From Chloroflexota bacterium (lineage in GTDB: Bacteria; Chloroflexota; JAHJIN01), in the NCBI GenBank assembly GCA_018823415.1, contig JAHJIN010000256.1, positions 1 to 49,411 on the forward strand: 49,411 nucleotides of DNA. The letters are read 5' to 3'. This document shows positions 44,519-49,411 of the stretch, piece after piece (position 1 is the first letter of the stretch; each line of letters begins with the position of its first letter). The notes under the pieces were generated by a model that worked only from the letters and a program-made list of their open reading frames with translations, was not told where the DNA came from and did not search any database. Position numbers and translations under genes: made by a program.

Positions 44519-45994
44519 ATGAGTATCAGAAATGGTTTGTTCACGATCTGGATGGTGTTGGCTCTGCTGGGGGGCGCCTGCTTGACCGTGGTCGACGCCG
44601 CTACCGTGGCCGGTGGTACGTCAGCCCCCACCACCGATGCGGCCGAGATGGCGGATGCTGACCTGGCCGCGACCACGTATCTGCCCCTTGTCGTGGGGTC
44701 GGCAGGCGAGTCGGACGCGACGGGATTCTACCTGTTCGCCCCGCTGCAATCCCGGACCACCTACCTGGTCAACGACGACGGGGAGACCGTGTACACCTGG
44801 GAGAGTGCGTATCGACCCGGCAACGCCGTCTACCTGCTGGAAAGCGGCAATCTGCTGCGCACCGGCCAGCTCGGCAGCGACTTTGACGTGGGCGGCGCTG
44901 GCGGCGTGGTGCAAGAGATTGCGCCGGACGGCACTGTCGTCTGGGAGTTCCAATATGCCTCCGACCAGTATCGCCTGCACCATGACGTGGAGCTTTTGCC
45001 CAACGGTCACGTGCTCATGATCGCCTGGGAGTTCAAGACGGGGACTGAGGCCATCACCGCCGGACGGAACCCCAATCTCTTGCGGAACGGGGAATTGTGG
45101 CCGGACACGATCATCGAGGTAGACCCGGCCACAGACAGCATCGTCTGGGAATGGCACGTCTGGGACCACCTGGTCCAAGACTATGACCCGGCAAAGGACA
45201 ACTATGATACGGTGGCCGACCATCCCGAACTGGTCGACCTGAACTATTGCGGTCCCGGCGCGCCGCCGGGCAATGCCGACTGGAACCACATCAATTCCAT
45301 CGACTACAACCAAGAGTTCGACCAGATCCTGGTTAGCGTGCGCAATTTCAGCGAGAGCTGGGTCATCGACCACAGCACTACCGCAGTTGAGGCGGCCGGC
45401 CACACCGGCGGCAACAGCGGTCAGGGTGGGGATATTCTCTATCGCTGGGGCAACCCCCAGGCCTACGATGCCGGGGACGCCGGCGACCAGCAGCTCTTTG
45501 TCCAGCACGACGCCCAGTGGATCGCAGCCGGGTGTCCGGGGGCGGGGAACGTTCTGGTGTTCAACAACGGCACGGGCCGGCCGGGTGGCAACTATTCCTC
45601 GGTGGACGAGATCGTACTGCCGGTGGATGGTGCCGGTAACTACACGCTGGTCGCCGGGTTGGCCTATGGGCCGGCGGCGCCCACCTGGGCGTATGTGACC
45701 GCCGAGCCCACGGATTTTTACGCTGCCAATATCTCGGGCGCCCAGCGGCTGCCGGACGGAAATACCCTGATCTGCGGTGGGCCGGACGGGCACTTGTTCG
45801 AGGTCACAGCCGCGGGGCAGATCGTCTGGGAGTACCAGGTTGGCGGCCCCGTGTTCCGCGTCACGCGCTACGCGGCAGATTACCCAGGCCTGCCGGACAC
45901 GAGTACAGTCCAGGCCAGTCTAACCGGCGAGTCTGTTCCAGGCGTCCAGGCCGCACCGCCGGGGTATGGGTCCGGACGGCGGCTCGAACGGTGA
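44519..45994 (+). CDS. Arylsulfotransferase-like secreted beta-propeller protein
   Basis: A 491-residue protein. AAGGAGG precedes the ATG at 44519; the frame is open earlier, but only over the small upstream gene. The N-terminal signal sequence ends near GGAC, so it may be a lipoprotein, and TTYLPLV follows at about 53-58. The body matches the ASST/Arylsulfotran_2 propeller: DDGETVYTWES, LHHDVELLPNGHVLMIAWE, IIEVDPATDSIVWEWHVWDH, DWNHINSIDYNQEFDQILVS and GNTLICGGPDGHLFEV. Family members use His residues in the propeller to move sulfate between phenolic compounds; His in LHHD and DWNHIN are candidates. Substrates cannot be told from sequence. Confidence 0.82.
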   Translation: MSIRNGLFTIWMVLALLGGACLTVVDAATVAGGTSAPTTDAAEMADADLAATTYLPLVVGSAGESDATGFYLFAPLQSRTTYLVNDDGETVYTWESAYRPGNAVYLLESGNLLRTGQLGSDFDVGGAGGVVQEIAPDGTVVWEFQYASDQYRLHHDVELLPNGHVLMIAWEFKTGTEAITAGRNPNLLRNGELWPDTIIEVDPATDSIVWEWHVWDHLVQDYDPAKDNYDTVADHPELVDLNYCGPGAPPGNADWNHINSIDYNQEFDQILVSVRNFSESWVIDHSTTAVEAAGHTGGNSGQGGDILYRWGNPQAYDAGDAGDQQLFVQHDAQWIAAGCPGAGNVLVFNNGTGRPGGNYSSVDEIVLPVDGAGNYTLVAGLAYGPAAPTWAYVTAEPTDFYAANISGAQRLPDGNTLICGGPDGHLFEVTAAGQIVWEYQVGGPVFRVTRYAADYPGLPDTSTVQASLTGESVPGVQAAPPGYGSGRRLER

Positions 45995-46135
45995 GAGGCG
46001 TGCCAAGAATCGATTGGCATGAGCAGAGTCGGGGGAGAGAAATTGATTGGCTGACCCAAGGCCGCGGCGATGCTCACCGACATGGACCATGCCCTCGTGT
46101 GAGCCACACAAGATCAGCAACAGGTTGCGGCGTTC

Positions 46136-46378
46136 CTAATCCGTGTTCCATAGTTTCTGAAGCAGAGAAGGAAAGTCCGTCTCGCTCTGAACCAGATACT
46201 GGAACTCGGCCAGGGCGAGAATCAACCCGTGCTCATCGTTGGCCACGACCGCAAGGTAGCGCAGCAGAATAGACCAGGCGCGCATCGTGTCGTCGTCTAG
46301 CATCCAGGCCTTGGGACCGAGAAAAGTACGCAGGCTGTCGCGAATTCCGTCCCCTCGATCCCACCAGCAAGAGCCTAC
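46136..46378 (-). pseudogene. C-terminal fragment of an unidentified gene
   Basis: On the minus strand about 80 codons are open and end at TAG 46136-46138. The sequence reads like a real protein (DGIRDSLRTFLGPKAWMLDD, then ILLRYLAVVANDEHGLILAL, ending SLLQKLWNTD). A stop lies just upstream, at about 46379, and there is no start or ribosome site, so this is probably what remains of a deleted gene. The family is not recognised. Confidence 0.4.
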
Positions 46379-46428
46379 TCAAGGCGGCCATGAGTCAGTT
46401 GCACATGTCGGCCTGGGCCTATCATCGC

Positions 46429-46451
46429 ACACGAAGCGTGACGCTTCGTGT
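46429..46451. repeat. Perfect 23-base palindrome
   Basis: ACACGAAGCGT and its complement flank a single G. It lies in gene-poor DNA after the decayed fragment and could be a terminator for either strand, a REP-like element or a protein-binding site. Confidence 0.5.
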
Positions 46452-46560
46452 AGCCCGGCCCACTACCCACGGTGCGCGCAGGTAGCTTGCTCAAAAATGG
46501 TACCGGGGACATGCCAATGAGTCTTTGAATGCCAACTTGGTCATCGGTGGCCTCCCCGTA

Positions 46561-46670
46561 GAGTGTTGCTGAGTATTTTACCGCCGAGAACGCCGAGGTT
46601 TCCTTCTATTTCTCAGCGGTCTCCGCGTGCTCTGCGGTTGAAAAGTGGCCGTTTTCCTTCAACAACACTC
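46561..46670. repeat. Short interspersed element with terminal inverted repeats
   Basis: GAGTGTTG (46561-46568) and CAACACTC (46663-46670) are perfect inverted ends, and the match extends imperfectly to 13 bases. The interior has inverted, purine-rich words around CGCCGAGAACGCCGAGG and CTCCGCGTGCTCTGCGG. I recall similar CGCAGAG-rich noncoding stretches in other environmental bacterial genomes, so this may be a dispersed repeat. No target duplication is obvious. Confidence 0.4.
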
Positions 46671-46731
46671 AAGAGGGAGACTATCTGGTCATCACCAACC
46701 TTAAAATTGTTTGCCGTGGCTTGCCAATGTG

Positions 46732-46761
46732 TTGACAATCCGATAGGGTTTCTGGTATAAT
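46732..46761 (+). promoter_or_regulatory. Consensus promoter of the LacI-type gene
   Basis: TTGACA (46732-46737) and TATAAT (46756-46761) are perfect hexamers 18 bases apart. Transcription should start near 46768, inside the first operator. Confidence 0.8.
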
Positions 46762-46765
46762 AATC

Positions 46766-46935
46766 TTGAGAGCGCTCCCAAAGATACTTGGGCTCCCAAG
46801 GCCCCGTCGCCTGCCTTTGCAGGTTTTCTCTGGGCAGTACGTGAGAGCGCTCCCAAATCTGCGTCAGCCCGTTGCCGTTTTCGATACCGCCTGCTGTGCA
46901 GGTTTTATTCAGTCAGAGTATGGGAGCGCTCCCAA
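46766..46935 (+). promoter_or_regulatory. Three LacI-type operators
   Basis: Sites built on GGGAGCGCTCCC lie at 46766-46781, 46841-46856 and 46920-46935, with centres 75 and 79 bases apart. The third is the most symmetrical and lies just before the ribosome site. Between successive sites is a short CCTGC/GCAGG hairpin followed by TTTT (near 46811-46826 and 46891-46906), so operator plus hairpin appears to be a duplicated module. Strong autoregulation, possibly by looping, is the natural reading. Confidence 0.75.
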
Positions 46936-46950
46936 ACGAGGAGATTCGGC

Positions 46951-47961
46951 ATGGCTCAAACCCTGGAAGAGGTCGCCAAACTGGCTGGCGTGTCCCGCTC
47001 CACGGTATCCCGGGTGATCAACGATCAACCCAGCGTTCGGGACGAAGTGCGCGAGCGCGTGTGGCGCGTGATCCGGGCGCAGAACTATCAACCTCACCAG
47101 GCTGCCCGGGCCCTCGTCACCCGGCGGACGAACGTCATCGGCCTGATTATCCCCGAAACGGTCGCCCGATTGTTCACCGACCCGTTCTTTGCCCAGCTTA
47201 TCCAGGGTATCGCCGAGGTATGCAATCAACGCGGCTACTATCTGATGCTCTCTCTGATGATGGCCCGGATGGACCGCGATGCTTTCTACCGGCGTATCCT
47301 GCATAGCGGCCAGTTGGACGGCGTACTCGTCGCCTCGGCTCCCCTGGACGACCCCCTCATACCTCGCCTGGAGGAGAGCGTTTGCCCGTGCGTGTTGGTG
47401 GGTCGTAACCCCGATCATCCCAATATCCCCTGGGTAGACGTGGATAATGTGACCGGTGCCCGCAATCTGACCGAGTATCTGATCGGCCTGGGGCACCGAC
47501 GCGTTGCCACCATTACTGGCCCGCTGAATACCATCGTGGGACGTGAACGGTTCGAGGGCTATCGCCAGGCGCTGGCCCAAGCCGAGATTGCCTATGACGA
47601 TGCGCTGGTGGCGGCTGGCGATTTCACCGAGGATAGCGGTTTCCGGGCTATGGAGCGGCTGCTGCACGCCCGGCCCACGGCGGTCTTTGCCGCCAGTGAT
47701 GCCATGTCTGCCGGGGCCATGCAGGCGCTGGCCCAGGCCGGGCTGCGAGTGCCGGCAGACGTCTCGGTGGCTGGTTATGACGACGCCCCCATCGCCAGCT
47801 TGCTGGACCCGCCACTCACCACCGTGCGCCAGTCTGCCGTAGAGTTGGGCAAAGTAGCTGCCGAAACGCTCATCAGACTACTAGAGAACCCGGATGTTCC
47901 CATGCCATTACAAAAACTGTCGACCAGCTTGGTCATCCGTGATTCGACCAGACAACTGTAA
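46951..47961 (+). CDS. LacI-family transcriptional repressor
   Basis: A 336-residue regulator. The N-terminal helix-turn-helix is TLEEVAKLAGVSRSTVSRVI with the hinge helix QPHQAARALVTRR, which is followed by a periplasmic-binding-protein-like sensor domain (NVIGLIIPETVARLFTDPFF, VFAASDAMSAGAMQAL, VSVAGYDDAPIASLLDPPLT). Such proteins release DNA when they bind a sugar or sugar phosphate. GAGGAG precedes the ATG. The GH130 gene downstream suggests a mannose- or mannoside-related inducer. Confidence 0.95.
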   Translation: MAQTLEEVAKLAGVSRSTVSRVINDQPSVRDEVRERVWRVIRAQNYQPHQAARALVTRRTNVIGLIIPETVARLFTDPFFAQLIQGIAEVCNQRGYYLMLSLMMARMDRDAFYRRILHSGQLDGVLVASAPLDDPLIPRLEESVCPCVLVGRNPDHPNIPWVDVDNVTGARNLTEYLIGLGHRRVATITGPLNTIVGRERFEGYRQALAQAEIAYDDALVAAGDFTEDSGFRAMERLLHARPTAVFAASDAMSAGAMQALAQAGLRVPADVSVAGYDDAPIASLLDPPLTTVRQSAVELGKVAAETLIRLLENPDVPMPLQKLSTSLVIRDSTRQL

Positions 47962-48042
47962 CCCAATCTTGGCCGGCGCGTCAGTGTGGATGGCATAGCG
48001 AACTAGAGGCCGTTGTAAGAGCCAAACAGGAAAAGAAACCAG

Positions 48043-49044
48043 ATGGGCGACACGAACAAGCATTCAATTATCGGACCGGCCTTGCCCCATATCCCCTGGG
48101 AAGAGCGACCGGCGGGCTGCCAAGACGTGGTGTGGCGGTCGAGCCGCAATCCCATTATCCCCCGGGATTTGCTCGCTTTTTCAAACAGCATCTTTAACAG
48201 CGCCGTCGTGCCCTTTGGGAATGGGTTCGCCGGCGTCTTTCGTGTGGACGACAGAAGGCGCCTGATGCGGATTCACAGCGGGAAAAGCCAGGACGGGATA
48301 CATTGGGACATCGAGCAAGAACCCATCGCCTTTATTTGCGACATGCCCGAGATCGCGCGTGTTGAATACCAGTATGACCCACGCGTCTGCTGGATCGAGG
48401 ATCGTTACTATGTGACCTGGTGCAATGGCTATCACGGTCCGACTATCGGCGTTGGGTACACCACCGATTTTGAGCGTTTCTATCAACTGGAAAACGCGTT
48501 CCTGCCCTACAATCGGAACGGCGTGCTGTTCCCGAAAAAGATTAACGGCCAGTACGCCATGCTAAGCCGGCCCAGCGACACCGGCCACACGCCCTTTGGC
48601 GACATCTTTTACAGCGTAAGCCCCGACATGTGTCACTGGGGCTGCCACCGCCAGGTGATGGGACCCGAGCCGCGGAGCTGGCAGAGCACCAAGATCGGCG
48701 CCGGCCCCACGCCCATCGAGACGACAGAGGGTTGGTTGTTGATCTATCACGGCGTTCTCACGTCGTGCAATGGGTATGTATACAGCATGGGCGCTGCCTT
48801 GTTGGATATTGACGAACCCTGGCGGGTTCGCTACCGGGCAGCGCCTTATCTATTATCGCCCCGGGAGCTATACGAATGCGTGGGCGACACCCCCAACGTG
48901 GTATTCCCGTGTGCCGCGCTGTTTGATGCTCCCACGGGGCGCCTGGCGATTTATTATGGGGCAGCAGACACGGTTACATGTCTGGCCTACACTCAGGTAG
49001 ACGATCTCATCGAGTATATCAAGGCGAATTCCGAGGCACCATAA
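48043..49044 (+). CDS. Glycoside hydrolase family 130 enzyme (mannoside phosphorylase or mannosidase)
   Basis: A 333-residue cytoplasmic enzyme. GH130 members act on beta-mannosides by phosphorolysis or hydrolysis. Family marks are RNPIIP near the start, [20 protein letters not shown] with the likely proton-donor Asp112, [38 protein letters not shown] and [13 protein letters not shown]. The five-bladed propeller length is normal. Whether the phosphate-binding Arg/His set of phosphorylases is complete needs an alignment. AGGAAA lies before the ATG. It follows the LacI gene by 81 bases and is probably in its regulon. No signal peptide is seen. Confidence 0.92.
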   Translation: MGDTNKHSIIGPALPHIPWEERPAGCQDVVWRSSRNPIIPRDLLAFSNSIFNSAVVPFGNGFAGVFRVDDRRRLMRIHSGKSQDGIHWDIEQEPIAFICDMPEIARVEYQYDPRVCWIEDRYYVTWCNGYHGPTIGVGYTTDFERFYQLENAFLPYNRNGVLFPKKINGQYAMLSRPSDTGHTPFGDIFYSVSPDMCHWGCHRQVMGPEPRSWQSTKIGAGPTPIETTEGWLLIYHGVLTSCNGYVYSMGAALLDIDEPWRVRYRAAPYLLSPRELYECVGDTPNVVFPCAALFDAPTGRLAIYYGAADTVTCLAYTQVDDLIEYIKANSEAP

Positions 49045-49082
49045 CCGGCCGACCAGTTCGCAACCAGCTTTCCAGGATGCTC

Positions 49083-49159
49083 TGGCAAACGAGCCGCCGT
49101 TTGCCAAGCCTATTGGGCAAACAAAGAGACCGCTTCTGGCTGGCACCTCCGCGGTCTCT
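49083..49159 (+). terminator. Two hairpins after the GH130 gene
   Basis: TGGCAAAC/GTTTGCCA (49083-49106) and AGAGACCGC/GCGGTCTCT (49125-49159) follow the stop codon by about 40 bases and probably end the LacI-GH130 transcript. The rest of the 357 bases to the next gene holds no convincing coding frame. Confidence 0.6.
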
Positions 49160-49308
49160 GACAGGCCCTGAACCGTTTTTCGATCGTACACCAGACGACA
49201 CATGCGGCTCTTGCCTGCTGGCGTATTCTAGCATAAAGCAGCCAAGATCGCAATCACAGCCCTGTTGACAAGAGCACTCGACTGCGGCAGAAAAGGAGGT
49301 GGTGATCA

Positions 49309-49318
49309 AAAGCGCTTT
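49309..49318 (+). promoter_or_regulatory. Possible LacI-family operator before the last gene
   Basis: AAAGCGCTTT is a perfect 10-base palindrome sharing the AGCGCT core with the three operators of the LacI-type gene, but differing outside it. It sits about 85 bases ahead of the next start codon and 39 bases after a TTGACA (49265-49270) that has only a poor -10 at the right spacing. Confidence 0.35.
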
Positions 49319-49401
49319 ATGTAGATCTTGCTTGGCGATGACTAGATAAAGCCTCATAGCTTGAGGCACCAATTTCACTCACAAGGAAAGGAGAGGCTAC
49401 C

Positions 49402-49411
49402 ATGCGTAGCA
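49402..49411 (+). CDS. Start of a gene cut by the window edge
   Basis: GGAGAGG lies nine or so bases ahead of an ATG at 49402, and only three codons (Met-Arg-Ser) are visible. By position after LacI and GH130 it could be a sugar-transport gene, but the sequence itself does not show that. Confidence 0.5.

Overview
The window is GC-rich bacterial chromosomal DNA, most likely from an uncultured or little-studied member of the Chloroflexota (Anaerolineae/Caldilineae-like). I infer this from the F-type ATP synthase genes followed by murA and mreB, the many secreted beta-propeller proteins ending in a YLPLV-type tail, the kinase/FHA/ABC exporter genes, the frequent GTG and TTG starts, and a GH130-LacI sugar locus. 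No rRNA, tRNA or CRISPR array was seen.

Layout. (1) 1-2.1 kb: the right edge of a probable integrated element, with a leftward promoter carrying a LexA-like box, a small gene, a large serine recombinase, and the tail of a gene that the element seems to have cut. (2) 2.2-10.8 kb, minus strand: a tightly packed nine-gene operon of seven paralogous lipoproteins surrounding two paralogous M28 peptidases. It is preceded by a TolB-like lipoprotein and an ArsR-type regulator whose promoter and possible operator are visible. (3) 13-18 kb, minus: a multi-span membrane protein, mreB and murA. (4) 17.7-24.7 kb, minus: ATP synthase in the order atpB-E-F-H-A-G-[gap]-D-C. atpH encodes only the C-terminal domain of delta. 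The atpG-atpD gap holds a MITE-like insertion and a separate promoter for atpDC.

(5) 24.9-34.2 kb, plus: a Ser/Thr kinase-ATPase, a 1303-residue fusion of zinc ribbon, two FHA domains, ABC ATPase, ABC-2 permease and membrane-fusion adaptor, and an ATPase-TPR protein. Together they look like a phosphorylation-gated export and signalling set. (6) 34.2-42.2 kb, plus: three tandem paralogous secreted TIG/BNR beta-propeller proteins, each behind its own sigma70-like promoter and a conserved, multi-hairpin leader. (7) 42.5-46 kb, plus: a DUF1566 lipoprotein gene interrupted by one in-frame TAA, a small Arg-rich membrane protein and an arylsulfotransferase-like secreted protein. (8) 46-47 kb: gene-poor DNA with a decayed gene fragment and short repeats. 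(9) 46.7-49.4 kb, plus: a LacI-family repressor with a near-consensus promoter and three operators, a GH130 enzyme, and the first codons of another gene.

The strongest candidates for something undescribed are the seven-lipoprotein/M28 operon, the three propeller genes with shared structured leaders, the one-chain FHA-ABC-adaptor exporter, and the delta subunit reduced to one domain. All functional statements come from reading the sequence; no database search was run.
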